Positions 44,371 through 55,225 of a stretch of DNA of 64,000 nt are shown in pieces. Position 1 is the first letter of the stretch. Every line of letters begins with the position of its first letter. Origin of the DNA: Ochotona curzoniae (lineage: Eukaryota > Chordata > Mammalia > Lagomorpha > Ochotonidae); the NCBI RefSeq assembly GCF_017591425.1, contig NW_024466459.1, positions 1,674,001 to 1,738,000 of the forward strand, given 5' to 3'. The notes beneath the pieces were generated by a model, which searched no databases, was not told where the DNA came from, and saw only the letters and a list, made by a program, of their open reading frames with translations. Made by a program: the position numbers and the translations under genes.

Positions 44371-45004
44371 GTCACCAGCTTGGCAGCCACTCCCCTACCA
44401 CCACCTAGGTGTTCCCTCCCGCCCACCTGCGATGCTCACCTGACAGCACCTGGAACCTGAGAGGGGGCGGTATTGCGTTGTTGTGTAACCACTCCCCTCG
44501 CCAGCCCCATTAAGGCCCATGATAGGGAGGGGCTGGCTCTCTTGGTTGTGTGCTTGGGCGCTCCGACTCTGCCTCCCCAGCACCTCTGAGGACAGGTAGC
44601 CCCTGAGCATGGCCCCCGTGTGTCTGTATTCCTCACCCTCTGTTCACTGCTTGGGCGGGACTGTGACGATAGCAATGCTAAGATGCTTTGTATTTCTAAT
44701 GTGTGTGTGCTTTCGAGAGAGTTCCAGGAGAGGTGAGGTCTAGCACTGATGGAATGAGAAGCCAGGGAAAGGTGAATGTCTGCAGCTTTGGAAGTGTGGC
44801 CAGGCTGTTCACTGTATGTCTCTTAGGATAACTTATATTGCTGGGGAAGCTGGACATACAGGTCTTCAATTTAGACTTCAGAGTAATGACCATTTGTTCC
44901 TCTTGGGGTTACGATTGACTGGATTGTTATGTAAACTTGTGATTTGCTATTTCTTAGTGGGCCCTGTTATCACCAGGCTTGGTTAATAAGGACTCCTTAA
45001 TAAA
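44371..45004. other. Unique DNA, no gene seen
   Basis: Lies between two L2 pieces of the same orientation and may contain further decayed L2 that I cannot recognise. Confidence 0.4.
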
Positions 45005-45275
45005 CCCTAGACTTGATTGCAACATTCCGAGCCCACCCATCCACTGCCGCTGCTGCCTGCTCCCCGCTCCCCTGTCCCCTCCTTTCTGATGACTTGCCGG
45101 AATTCTTTCTCATCCCGCCCACTTTTCACACAACATCTCATGCGCTTACTGCACCTGTTGCTAACACCTGTCTGGGAGATCTTGGTCTATCTTCTTTGCC
45201 GACCTCCCCCAAGCTCCTAGAAGAGTGTCTGGCACATAGTAGGTGTGCAAGAAATATCTGAGGAAGGAATGAAGT
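45005..45275 (+). mobile_element. L2 3' end
   Basis: The terminal text 'CCTAGAAGAGTGTCTGGCAC', 'ATAGTAGGTGTGCAAGAAAT' and 'ATCTGAGGAAGGAATGAAG' is the characteristic L2 3' end; the pyrimidine-rich part precedes it. Confidence 0.82.
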
Positions 45276-45924
45276 TTAACTGGAACTTCAAACTGTTGAT
45301 AGGAAATGAGTTCACCTGTCCGTGTCATGCAGACCAGAGGGATGTTAGCTTGTGTTGCTAAATGAGAAGAATCCGAAAGTTGAACGTGCTTCTGTGGGTT
45401 ACTTCCCAAAGGGCAGTGTTGGTTTTTATTATTCGTGTTAATCTGGCCTTTGCTCCTGGAGCAGCTGAGGCGGAGGGGGCAGCCGGGAGCCCGCTTGGCG
45501 ATAGCTGCTACAGAAGAGGGAGCAACTTCCCCAGGTCCTGGGCGGCTGTTCATTACTCAGATCGCTGCAGACTTTGGCTCCAAGTTCTTTGGCAGCTGAG
45601 GGGAGACCGGAAGCACGTGGGGCTGCAGGCTGTTCCTGGTCTGACCTAAGAAAACCTGAAGACTCTCAGCAGGCACTCCTGTCCTGCAGGAAAACCTGGG
45701 GCCGGAAAATCCTGTGAAACAGTCTGTCCGTGCGGGGCCCCAAAGGGGACAATGTTTATCAAACTAACTCAAAGTCACTAACCTCTTACCTGCTGTGACT
45801 GAGAACACAGTGTGAGCTGATGTGGTCTGGCGTGGGATGTTCCAGCAAAAGAAGACTCACATCTGAGCAGCATCATACAGCGTAGATCCAGGGTTGGAGG
45901 GTCTGGGTTTGAGTGCTGGCTTCT
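45276..45924. other. Unique DNA, no gene seen
   Basis: 45440-45640 is GC-richer with some CpGs but short and without promoter elements. Confidence 0.4.
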
Positions 45925-46055
45925 TCTTATTATTTCCAAAGAGGCAGATTTCCAAAGAGAAGGAGAGACAAAGATCTTCTGTCCGCCGGCTCACTCCCCA
46001 AGTCACCGCAGTGGCTGCGACAACCAGAGCTGAGCCTGTTGGGCCAAGCAGAAGC
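45925..46055 (-). mobile_element. C-repeat SINE 3' part, reverse
   Basis: 'GGCAGATTTCCAAAGAGAAG', 'CCGGCTCACTCCCCAAGTC' and 'CCAGAGCTGAGCCTGTTGG', then loss of similarity. Confidence 0.82.
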
Positions 46056-46436
46056 CACTCCTGGAGGAGCTGAGTGCATCAGGGCACGAAGAAGCTTGTA
46101 CCTGGTAACACTGGTACCGAAGCAGCAGACCGAGTCCCAATGCGCTCTCTCCTTCCGGCCTCCTTGTGGCCACAGACAACAAAAGAAGGAGTCCCTCGCC
46201 TCAATACTCTCTTTGCCGGGGGTCAAGCAGACACTCCCATTGATGTTTGGAACGCTGAGTCTGCTTGAGGCTGTGGTGACATGTCATGGCCACAAGCATG
46301 CTCAAACTGAGTTGTATCACCCCTCATCCTCCACACCTAAGATATATCAAAGCCCAGGGTTATATACCCTGGGCGGCCATTTCCCTCACAGGTCACTCTG
46401 CCGTGTGGAAGTGATCCTGGGCTGTCTCCACTATCC
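46056..46436. other. Unique DNA with perfect hairpin
   Basis: No gene seen; contains the palindrome at 46352-46374. Confidence 0.45.
46352..46374. other. Perfect 9-bp stem hairpin
   Basis: GCCCAGGGT (46352-46360) and ACCCTGGGC (46366-46374) are exact reverse complements separated by TATAT. It has no flanking repeat that explains it. Confidence 0.9.
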
Positions 46437-46545
46437 CTGAGGTCAGAAGCTGGAATCAGGAGACCAGGAGGGGAATCAAACTTAGGCATGCTCTTATGAG
46501 AGGTGCAAGCATCTTTAACCATGGTACTCAAGCACCTGCCCCTGA
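46437..46545 (-). mobile_element. Older C-repeat SINE 5' fragment, reverse
   Basis: 'AGAAGCTGGAATCAGGAGAC', 'AATCAAACTTAGGCATGCTC' and 'TACTCAAGCACCTGCCCC'. Confidence 0.65.
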
Positions 46546-47006
46546 TGGGTACCCTCTTTCCCAGAGAAAGTCACTGCACTCATGGCTTTGGCTGAGACCC
46601 CACCATGCTCTACCTCTTCCCATCACAGCTGGGGCACACACACAGGGACTGCCCTTTCTCCACCTGGTATTGGTTCTGCCACTTTGACAATCCGTGTCTG
46701 AGCCAGGGCTCTAGGGCTTGAACCTGCAACCTGTCAAGTAGCCTAAGCAACCAATCAGAGCTGCCTTTTATGCCTCTGCAGGCCCAGCTTTTGCCTCAAG
46801 GAGGGCAGGGCCGGGGATCCCCCCCATCTCTTCCATGTGCTCCACACAAGCGTGTGTGCATATCTGACCACGTGAACACCAGTGTGCTCCACAGCCCCCA
46901 TGGTCACATCACCCAAAGATGGGGAGTCAAACTCTGACATCTCTGAGATGATTAGCCCAATGGGTCTCAGCCACTTCAAGTGTAAGCACTCCTCTTTAAC
47001 GCCAAG
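46546..47006. other. Unique DNA, no gene seen
   Basis: No repeat family or exon signal identified. Confidence 0.45.
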
Positions 47007-47122
47007 TGTGTATATATATATGTGTGTGCATATTTATGTTTATATGTATTTAACGTTATATATTTAACATTATATATACAAATATATATTTTAACACACA
47101 CACATATATACACACATACACA
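47007..47122. repeat. AT/TG-CA low-complexity tract
   Basis: Alternating TATATA, TGTGTG and CACACA stretches over about 115 bases with internal inverted repeats ('TGTGTATATATATATG' against 'CATATATACACACA'). Confidence 0.9.
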
Positions 47123-47175
47123 AAGACCTACTTGTGTTGTTAGATTTGTACATTGATAAACAGTTGTCCTCACAC

Positions 47176-47465
47176 AGGTGTTTGGCCCAGCAGCTAAGAT
47201 GAGATTGGTTAGGACACCCACATCCCATATTATCCTGCATTGAATTGTCTGGGCTTGAATCCTGGCTATTCTCCTAAGTCCTGCTCATAGGATTGGTTGG
47301 GTTCCTGACCTGTGATAGATAGACCTGAATCAAGTTCTCTAATTCCTGCTTCTTGGCTTTGGCCTGACTTGGCCTTGGCTATTGTGTTTAGAGAATAAAC
47401 CAGTAGGTGGGAGGTCCTTCCCTCTCTATCTCAGACTTCCGCTGCTCAAGCAAGCAAGCAAACAG
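47176..47465 (+). mobile_element. Older C-repeat SINE
   Basis: 'AGGTGTTTGGCCCAGCAGC', 'GGACACCCACATCCCATATT', 'GAATAAACCAGTAGGTGGGA' and a (CAAG)n tail instead of the usual AAAT units. Confidence 0.85.
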
Positions 47466-47500
47466 ACATACCCTCTTACATGGATTACAAAGCTCTGGAG

Positions 47501-47823
47501 GACTCAGCATGAGGACTAAGTTGGCTGATCCTCCCTCTAGCAAACGCCGGTATCCCGTGTGAGTGCTGGTTCATGTCCTGGCTGCTCCACTTCCCATCCC
47601 GCTCCCTCTGTGGCCTGGGAAGGCAGTGGAGGATGGCCCAAAGCCTTGGTAGTCTGCACCCATATGGAACACCCGGAGGAAGCTCCTGGCTTTGGATCAG
47701 CTCATCTCTGGCTGTTGTAGCCATTTGGAGAGTGAAACAGAAAGTGGAAGATTTTTCTGTCTTTCCTTCTCTCTGTAAATCTGCCTTTCCAATAAAAATA
47801 AACAAATCTTAAAAAACAAAGTC
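47501..47823 (+). mobile_element. Full-length C-repeat SINE with TSD
   Basis: CTCTGGAG at 47493-47500 and 47824-47831. Starts 'GACTCAGCATGAGGAC', contains 'GGCAGTGGAGGATGGCCCAA', ends 'CCAATAAAAATAAACAAATC'. Confidence 0.92.
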
Positions 47824-47831
47824 CTCTGGAG

Positions 47832-49131
47832 CTGGGATGCAGCTGATGAGTAGATAGCTAACAGGGACAAGGACGGCTCCTTCAGCACTTGCCAGCCTAG
47901 CAACGCTCCCTCTGAACCAGCACGAGCAGGGAACCAGCCCCTCACAAGCTGTGTATCCCCTGCCCTTGGCATAGAATCTGAACTTGAACAGGTACTGTAG
48001 GAAGAATTTCAGTGACAGGAATGGCTGCCAGGCCTGCCCATCCATCGTGCCATCTGTTCCTGCCTCCAGCCTCAGAGAGCAAGACGCAAGAGTCTATGTG
48101 AAGGCCATGACCTAACTGCCCTGGACTTGGTTTGTGCAACGCGTGTCACAGCACTTGGTTACTGTGAAACATTCCGCGATTGGTCCTAGCCCCATTCTGC
48201 GAGCCTGTTGGGAAAGTTAAAGATGACCTTGGCTGGAAAGTCCCTTGCTCTTTCTAGGGTTGCGTGAGAATTTGAAAGGCTCACATGCTGCCTAGCAAGC
48301 AGCGGCAGAGAGAGGAAGGGATTGGAGTCTCAGTCATTGCCAGAGCTCCTGGTGGCCAAACCTCCCAGCATGCTCAGAACAGAGGCAACTGCAGAGGGGG
48401 AGGGAAGAGGTCTGCTAGGTCACATGAGGTGTTTGGCATCCCTACTACCACTACTGCAAGACCCCGGGCGTTGGGGCTCCAGCCTCCTGGGGTACCCCCT
48501 GCAGTCAGCCATTTCCACGGGAGGAGGTGACCAGCCTCCATCTGGGGCAAGGAGTGGGGCTCTATGGGCCTCTTCCTCCTGATTCAGACATGTTGGCTCC
48601 TGCTGGGTGCAGGAAAGAGGGCCACAGCAACTGGCCACGCCCCTGCCAGAGCAGTGCAGGGGACAGGGGCAGGAAGGTGCCCGTGAGGAGTCAGAACAAA
48701 CTACTGCAGCGAATGGCCCCACCCCAGGGACCCAGTTGGTGGAGAATTGGTCTCAAGTCTCTGCCACCTGGGGCATTGCCAACCAACCCAGACCTCACAT
48801 GCCAATGGGTCTGCTGAAATGTGTGCAGCCCACAGCTTCCCCCTTTGGCCATCTTACTCTTAAACTAAGGCAAAGGAACCACCTGCAAACTGAGCTTGAC
48901 TCGGACACAGTAGAAGCTGGGAACTAAGGAGATGTCAAAGAACCAGCCGCTTGAGCCCAATGACTGTCTTCCCTCTGTTAGGTTGGAGTTGGGAGCAGAG
49001 CCGTGACTCAAACCCAGGCCTCCTCGTGTGAGATGCAGGACTTGATCATGGCAACCTAACTACAGAGTCCAGGGCCCACCTGGACATACCTTTGACTCAA
49101 TAGCTGGTGGGAAAACAGAGTTTTTGTTTGT
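47832..49131. other. 1.3-kb unique DNA, no gene assigned
   Basis: Contains a possible regulatory block at 48130-48250 ('GAAACATTCCGCGATTGGTC', with a TEAD-like ACATTCC and an inverted CCAAT box). Open frames at 48285-48930 lack splice context. Confidence 0.4.
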
Positions 49132-49468
49132 TTCTTTTTTTTTTTTTTAAGATTTATTTTTACTGGAAAGGCAGATCATATTTCCAGAGAGGAGAGATGG
49201 AAAGAATGATCTTTCATGTACACATTCACTCCCCAAATGGCTACAACGGCCAGAGCTGAGCCGATCCAAAGTTAAAAGCCAGGGGCTTCTTCCGGGTCTC
49301 TCATGCAGGTGCAGGGTCCCAAGGCTTTGGGCCATCCTCGACTGCTTTGCCAGGCCACAAGCAGGGAGCAGGATGGGAAGTAGAACAGCTGAGTCATGAA
49401 CCAGCACTCATAGGGCATATCGGCATGTTCAAGGTGAGGATTTGGCCACTGAGCCATTGTGCCGGGCC
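49132..49468 (-). mobile_element. Full-length C-repeat SINE, reverse
   Basis: T18 run, 'AAGATTTATTTTTACTGGAA', 'CTTCCGGGTCTCTCATGCAG', 'CCATCCTCGACTGCTTTGCC' and 'CATTGTGCCGGGCC'. No clear flanking duplication. Confidence 0.93.
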
Positions 49469-50771
49469 TATGATGGAGCTTTAGAGACTTGCCAGGTCCT
49501 GGCCTAGGCTCCGTTCTAGTACTCTGAAGTACTGACACCCACTCTTCCTTCCTTTTCCTATGACCTAGGGAAGTCTCAGGACAGCCTTGGAAGATCTCCT
49601 GGTTTCTTGTGCTCTGGCCCAAACAACCCAAGCCCTGGAGAACTGGTATACCAGGAACTAAGGGAACAGCTTCTGGCACCAAACCTGACCCTGTTGTGCC
49701 AAGAGGTTCCAGGAAAGTGAGCCCATCCCAGGATCAGGAGGAAGTTGGGCAGCAGCTGGGGACTTTTCCCTAATGAATCCAATAGATTCTTGGAAAAATA
49801 ATCCATCAAGGGTCAAACATCTGTAGAAAACAACTCCTGACACTATTTGGAAACTGGTTTTGTCTTGTTTGTTTTTGTTTTTTTTTTCCCCCAACAAAGA
49901 GGAGAAAAATAGAAAATCTTCCATGAGCAGGCTTTCAAAATTAAATAGCTGGAAATATATAAAGCTTACCAAGAAATTCCAGACAAGCTTCAGGGACCTC
50001 GGCAGCCAGAGCTGGGCCCAGTCTGGGGAAAGGACTGAAGGGACCCGATTTGTCCCATGGCACCTGCCAGAGGACAAGCACGGATGGCAGCCAGAGACAC
50101 GTAGACACCAAAGAAGATTGAGTAAACATCTACTGGTCTACTCCTCCAGCCGACTGAGCCAGGGCTGAGGCCAGAAGCACAGAGGACAATCCAGACCTCC
50201 CACGAGGGCACAGGAGTCCAAATGATTTGCTCTATCCCCGTTACCTGCCAGTGTCCCCCTTGGCAGGATGCTGGAGTCCAAGCTGCAGGCTGATTCCTTG
50301 TTTTGAATAGGAGCGTGCCTTATAATTTTGTAAACATGAATCAAAATAAATGCTCTTCTGAAGTAAAAGAAAAGCTACAGTTCTGTGTTCTGGAGGAGTA
50401 GGAGGAAGAGGAGGAGGAAGCAGAGAAAGAACAGCAGGAGGGAGAAGTAGGAAGAAAGGCAGGGAAAGAAACTCAGTCATAGCTCTGAGATGCAAGAGGC
50501 AAAGCACAGCGAGGGAAAGTGGGGTGCGGAAGGCTTAGAAGATGCTCTTCCCTGGAAGTTGGCTGCTTTGGCCGCACCGTGTCTTTCACGTGAGCACCTG
50601 AGAAACACAAAACGTCAGAGCTGCTAGGACAGAAACTGGCCTGCGGCCTTTGTGCACTGGACTGAATGATATTCCCCACACAGTCATGTCCACCTGGAAC
50701 CTCAGTGTGGGGAGCCTATTTGGAAATACAGTCTTTGCAGTTAAGTTCAGATGAGGGCAGCCTGGGGATGA
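49469..50771. other. Unique DNA, no gene seen
   Basis: Holds a GGAGGA purine tract at 50390-50460. Open frames on the minus strand show no known domain. Confidence 0.42.
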
Positions 50772-51033
50772 CCTTGTAACACTGGCATCCCATTTAGGCA
50801 CAGGTTTGTATTCCAGCGGCTCCACTTTCTGCTAATGGCTTGGGAAAATTATCAGCAGGTGGCCCAAGCTCACACCGGAGGAGTCCCTGGTTGGAGTCCA
50901 GTTGTGGCTTCCGGTTAATGTGCCTGATGGCTCCCACACATGTGACAGTCCTGGGTTGTTCTGGGCTCCTAGCTTTAGCTTGAGTCAGTCCAGAGTGTTC
51001 TAGGCCTTCAGAGAGTGAGCCAGAGAATGGGAG
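50772..51033 (+). mobile_element. Two decayed C-repeat SINE pieces
   Basis: The first piece, 'ACTGGCATCCCATTTAGGC' to 'AGGTGGCCCAAGC' (50779-50870), is the 5' half. The second, about 50918-51033 ('ACAGTCCTGGGTTGTTCTGG', 'TCAGAGAGTGAGCCAGAG'), is from the 3' half. They may be one copy with an insertion or two copies. Confidence 0.65.
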
Positions 51034-51041
51034 AGCAATTT

Positions 51042-51369
51042 GTTTGTTTATTTGATATATTTATTTTATTGGAAAGGCAGATCAGATATACAGAGATGGA
51101 GAGACAGAAGAGCTTCCATCTGCTGATTCACTCCCCAAGTGGCTACAATGGCCAGAGTTGAGCTGATCTGAAGCCGGGCACTTCTTCCGGGTTTTCCACG
51201 TGGGTACAGGTGTCTAAAGACTTGGGCTATCCTCCTCTGCTTTCCCAGGCCACAAAGGGAGAGCTGGATTGGAAGTGGAGCAGCCTGGACACAAAGCAGC
51301 ATCCATATGGGATCCTGGCATTTGCAAGGTGAGGATTTAACCATTGAACCATCATACCCGCCCCAGGAA
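51042..51369 (-). mobile_element. Full-length C-repeat SINE with TSD, reverse
   Basis: AGCAATTT at 51034-51041 and 51370-51377. 'GGAAAGGCAGATCAGATATA', 'CTTCCGGGTTTTCCACGTGG' and 'AACCATCATACCCGCCCC'. Confidence 0.9.
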
Positions 51370-51377
51370 AGCAATTT

Positions 51378-52313
51378 TTGTTTGCCATTCACAAAATTAT
51401 TTTTGTTATTATTCTGACCAAGACTTTGAGATTTTTAACTGACTTCAAATCATACGTGACATGTTGGATTTATAATTATTTAGAAATTCTTGGTTCTTTC
51501 TTGGGTCACACCTCTTTTTGAGCCTTCTTTTTAAATATTTCTTTATTTATTTGAAGTCAGAAAGGCTGGTGGTGGCTTTTTCTGCTATGCAGACATAGGC
51601 CCCTGGGCACTTTCACACCTATGCATGTTCAGGGACTTCCGAGGTACAGGCTACCTTGGAACCTGAACTTCTCACCTGCTTCCCTCCACCTGTTTAGGCC
51701 TTCGGTTATCCCCCACTTTCTTGAACTCCCCCTGAGCCTCTGGAGCCTTCAATGGGAACCCCCCGTCATGTCCCTCATTCGGCTTCTAATTCGTCCTCTC
51801 AGCACTTGTCACCTGCTGCTGTCCTCACAGCCAGTCACACTGCTGCTTGGTTCTCTTGCCCTGTCCATGCTGGGCAGCATGCTCCAGGGGTTAGGCTCCT
51901 TATAACCCTAGGCTGGGTCCCCAGGCGATGCTTCGGACATGGTGTGCGCATCCCCCAAGAGGCCATGTGCTGAAATTCACTCCCCATTGTGAGGTCCCAT
52001 GTGGATGAAAGCATAACCTGATGGTGGGGTTTAGAGATGAGCCCTCGGGAGGAGATCGGGACTACATGAAGTCATCAGGGTGGGACCCCATCACTCAATC
52101 CTGGTGGCTTTCTAAGGAGAGAGATGGAAGACAGACACGTTCCTCATCTCCTGTCGACTGATGCCCCCGGCTCGCCAGCAGCCTGGGCACCACCATATGC
52201 AGCCTTCAGCCTGTGACCGCCGAGCCAGGAGCCACAGTCAGTCTTCCTGCTTTGTAACTCATCCAGGCTGTGGCGCTGTGGCTTGGGCAATGGAGCATGG
52301 ACTCAAAAGCTTC
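51378..52313. other. Unique DNA, no gene seen
   Basis: A SINE-tail-like scrap ('TTTAAATATTTCTTTATTTA') lies at 51530-51555. The C-rich part at 51650-51900 has open frames without support. Confidence 0.4.
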
Positions 52314-52328
52314 AAAAGTTTTTGGGAG

Positions 52329-52651
52329 GGCCCAGTGTGGTAGCCTAAAGGCTAAAGTGCGCGCTTTACTCGTGCCAGGATCCCATGTGGTCACCAGTTC
52401 TAATCCCGGCAGCCCCACTTCCCATCCAACTCCCTGCTTGTGGCCTGGGAGGGCAGTCAAGGACGGCGCAAGGTCTTGGGACCCTGTACCCATGTGGGAG
52501 ACCTCAAAGAAGCGCCTGGCTCCTGGCTTTGGATCAGCTCAGCTCTGGCCATTGCAGCTGCTTGGGGAGTGAATTAACAGACGGAAGATCTTCTTCTCTG
52601 TCTCTCCTTCTCTCTGTATATCTGACTTTCAAATAAAAATACAATTTAAAA
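52329..52651 (+). mobile_element. Full-length young C-repeat SINE with 15-bp TSD
   Basis: AAAAGTTTTTGGGAG (52314-52328) and AAAAGTTTGTGGGAG (52652-52666) differ at one base. Starts 'GGCCCAGTGTGGTAGCC', keeps CpGs ('GTGCGCGC'), ends 'CAAATAAAAATACAATTTAA'. Confidence 0.95.
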
Positions 52652-53044
52652 AAAAGTTTGTGGGAGAAGAATTAAAAAAATAAGTTTGTTTTGGAGCAGA
52701 AATTTTGAAATCCACGCATACAAGAAATTTTCAAAAATTCATGGAAAATGCATATTATGAAAAGTCTGTGCATGGATCTCAAAACTGCTTTGCACCAGAA
52801 TGAACGTATCCTTTAATTCAATCTTTAGGCGAGTCCCTGGAAGCTTCCTCTGTATGGGATCCTGAACAGGATGGCGGATCTCAACAGGTCAGAAGGGAAT
52901 TCTAAGGACCAAACCTGGAATGACTGTTACAATGTGTGGACACAAGAGGGAGCCCTAACAAGCCTCGGGGATGAGAAAACCACACATCTTGGAACGCACA
53001 ACCTAAAGGGATGTAGTTTGGAACAGTTGTCAGCTCATCACATT
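52652..53044. other. AT-rich unidentified element and unique DNA
   Basis: 52675-52815 ('TTTTCAAAAATTCATGGAAA', 'GCTTTGCACCAGAATGAACG') has the look of an interspersed repeat end that I cannot name. The rest is unassigned. Confidence 0.4.
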
Positions 53045-53059
53045 AAGAAGGCTGAAGCC

Positions 53060-53386
53060 GGGCATGATGCGATAGCCTCGCGGCTAAATCCCATATGGGA
53101 ACCGGTTCTAATCCTGGAGACCCCACTTCCTATCCAACTCCCTGCTTGTAGCCTGGGAAGGCAGTAGAGGATAGCCCAGAAAGTCTTGGGACCCTGCACC
53201 TGTGTGGGAGACCCAGAAAAGGCTCTGGGCTCCTGGCTTTGGATAGGCTCAGCTCCAGCTGTTGTGGCCAATTGGGGAGTGAACCATCGGATGAAAGATC
53301 TTCCTCTTTATCTCTCCTCCTCTCTGTATATCTGCCTTTCCAATAAAGATAAATAAATCTTTTAAAAAAAAAAAAGAAAGAAAGAA
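53060..53386 (+). mobile_element. C-repeat SINE with 15-bp TSD
   Basis: AAGAAGGCTGAAGCC (53045-53059) and AAGAAGGTTGAGGCC (53387-53401) differ at two bases. 'GGGCATGATGCGATAGCC' opens it; about 20 bases after 'GCGGCTAAA' are deleted; the tail is A-rich with GAAA units. Confidence 0.94.
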
Positions 53387-53520
53387 AAGAAGGTTGAGGC
53401 CATGGCCCTTGATTTAGACACGTTTTTAAACCATAACGTCTACCGACAAAGACCTCTGCATGTGAGGTTCCTCTTCAGAACTAGGCAGAGAGGGAAGGGT
53501 TTAAATAAAAGTCATCCACT

Positions 53521-53790
53521 GGGCCCAGCATGATGGCTCAGTGCCTAAGTCCTCACCTTGCACACACTAGGATCCCATATGGATGCCAGTTCATGTCCTG
53601 GTTGCTCCATTTCCCATCTAGCTCCCTGCTTGTGGTCTTGGAAAGCAGCTCCTGGCTCTTGGCTTCAGATCAGCTCAGCTCCAGCTGTTATGTCCACTTG
53701 GGGAGTGAACCAGCAGATAGAAGATCAAAGATCTCCGCCTCTCCTTTTCTTTGAAAAATCTGACTTTCCAGTTAAATAGATTTAAAAACA
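53521..53790 (+). mobile_element. C-repeat SINE with internal deletion
   Basis: 'GGGCCCAGCATGATGGC' to 'GACTTTCCAGTTAAATAG'. After 'CTTGGAAAGCAG' it jumps straight to 'CTCCTGGCTCTTGG', losing about 80 bases of consensus. Confidence 0.9.
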
Positions 53791-54602
53791 TCTTTTTTAT
53801 TTTTTAAGTATACATGCTCTCCCAATACAGCACCCGCAGCAGGAAGGTTTTTCCAGGATGCAGTGGCCATGACCTCTCCAAGACGGGTCTTCCCACGTCA
53901 TCAGCACGTCACACTTGAAGGTCACTGGAGGTCAATCAATCCTCTGACTTTGATCTGAGTCCCTGGTCACACTGAGTGTGAGGAACCCGTAGCTCCCCTC
54001 ACATTTTCAGAGGGTTCTAAAGCCCCCAGCATACTCAGAGATGAGCAAAGACGAAGGTCAAGAGATTCCTGCCGGCTCATGGAGCTTGAATCAGGGCACC
54101 TGCTCCCATTCCTCCCAGCCCAGGGTTGAGGCTCTGATGGAGACCGGGCCCCCAGATCACCGTGCGGCCACTTCGCTTGAAGGATGGCTTGTCCCACTGG
54201 AAACTGAATCGCCCAATGCTTGGGTCTAAGCATCACCCTAATCTTGCTTGGGCAACACTTACTCTAAAGACCACCTCGCTTGCTGTTTATCTGACAGGCA
54301 AGCTGAGCTGAGCACCATGGATGTGCAGCACCTGCTAGATCTGACAACCCTGTCTGCCAGGGTTGCCCAGGAGACGATACCTGGAAAGCAAACACCAGCC
54401 CTGTTTTTTTTTTTTTTTTAACCACCGTGTGTTTGAGACCCAAACCACCTTGGCCCTGGCTTCGGTGGGGGTCTGCAGGCCCTGGGCCTGGGCAAGGCCT
54501 TAGCCACAGATGAGGTCCCCTCTGCTGTGTCTGACTTCAGAGGCGTGGGCGCTGCCCAGATCCTGCTAGGAGAGGGCCCTTGGAAGACATCTCACAGACT
54601 GC
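53791..54602. other. Unique DNA downstream of the transcript end
   Basis: Includes a T-rich run at 54403-54419 and one copy of the 27-bp direct repeat (54094-54120). No gene seen. Confidence 0.45.
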
Positions 54603-54621
54603 TGGAGAGTAAAAGATCAAC

Positions 54622-54627
54622 TTTATT
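54622..54627 (-). terminator. Polyadenylation signal AATAAA
   Basis: Minus-strand CAATAAAGTTGATC, with a CA-type cleavage context 15-20 bases on and a GU-rich element beyond. It is not part of a SINE tail, unlike nearly all other AATAAA in the window. Confidence 0.6.
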
Positions 54628-55198
54628 GAACACAGCACGCCTCTGGCCCGGATGTAGGTTGTCCAGACCGACAGCCTCAGAGCCCCTCTTCTGCCTGCTC
54701 CCAAGCCCACCCCGGCACACCTCAGGAAACCATTTCCTTAGCAAGGAATAAATAAAACAGACAAAAGAATTAATAAGAAAAATACACATTTTGTTTTTCT
54801 ATTAAAAATATGACTTGCTGTAGGTGACTACCCTCCTGTCTTCCAGCCCTCAGCAGGGGTGGGGGAGAGGGAGAGGCAGGGTGGAGACATGGCCCAGGAC
54901 ACGGACACCTGTGTTTGTGCCCTCCCGCCATCCCAGCCTGAGCACCGCGGGGATCAGGGGAGGGCGTTGGCGTTGCCAGGTGGGCATCAGAGAGTTTGGT
55001 CCTAGGCACTGCATTTGACCTCGTGCGACGTGGCGTGGCATGACAGGGCAGGTCATAGAGGGGGTGGGGAGAAGCTGGGGAGTCAGCGCTATGGATTTCC
55101 AAAGATAAGGGCTACCCAGAAGTAAAGGCAAAGGCGAAACTCGTCCACAAAGTGGGCCACTTACTCCAAAAAGTGGCAACTACACGACAGAAACTGGC

Positions 55199-55225
55199 TT
55201 GGGTTAGGTTGGGTTGGGGCGGGGA
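55199..55225 (+). repeat. Telomere-like GGGTTA/GGGTT tract
   Basis: TTGGGTTAGGTTGGGTTGGG then GCGGGG. Short G-runs in telomere-like order, inside the candidate 3' UTR (C-rich on the transcript strand). Confidence 0.7.

Noticed and set aside
55199..55225. Interstitial telomeric repeat
   Set aside because: Only a few imperfect GGGTT(A) units are present, too short to mark a chromosome fusion or telomere.
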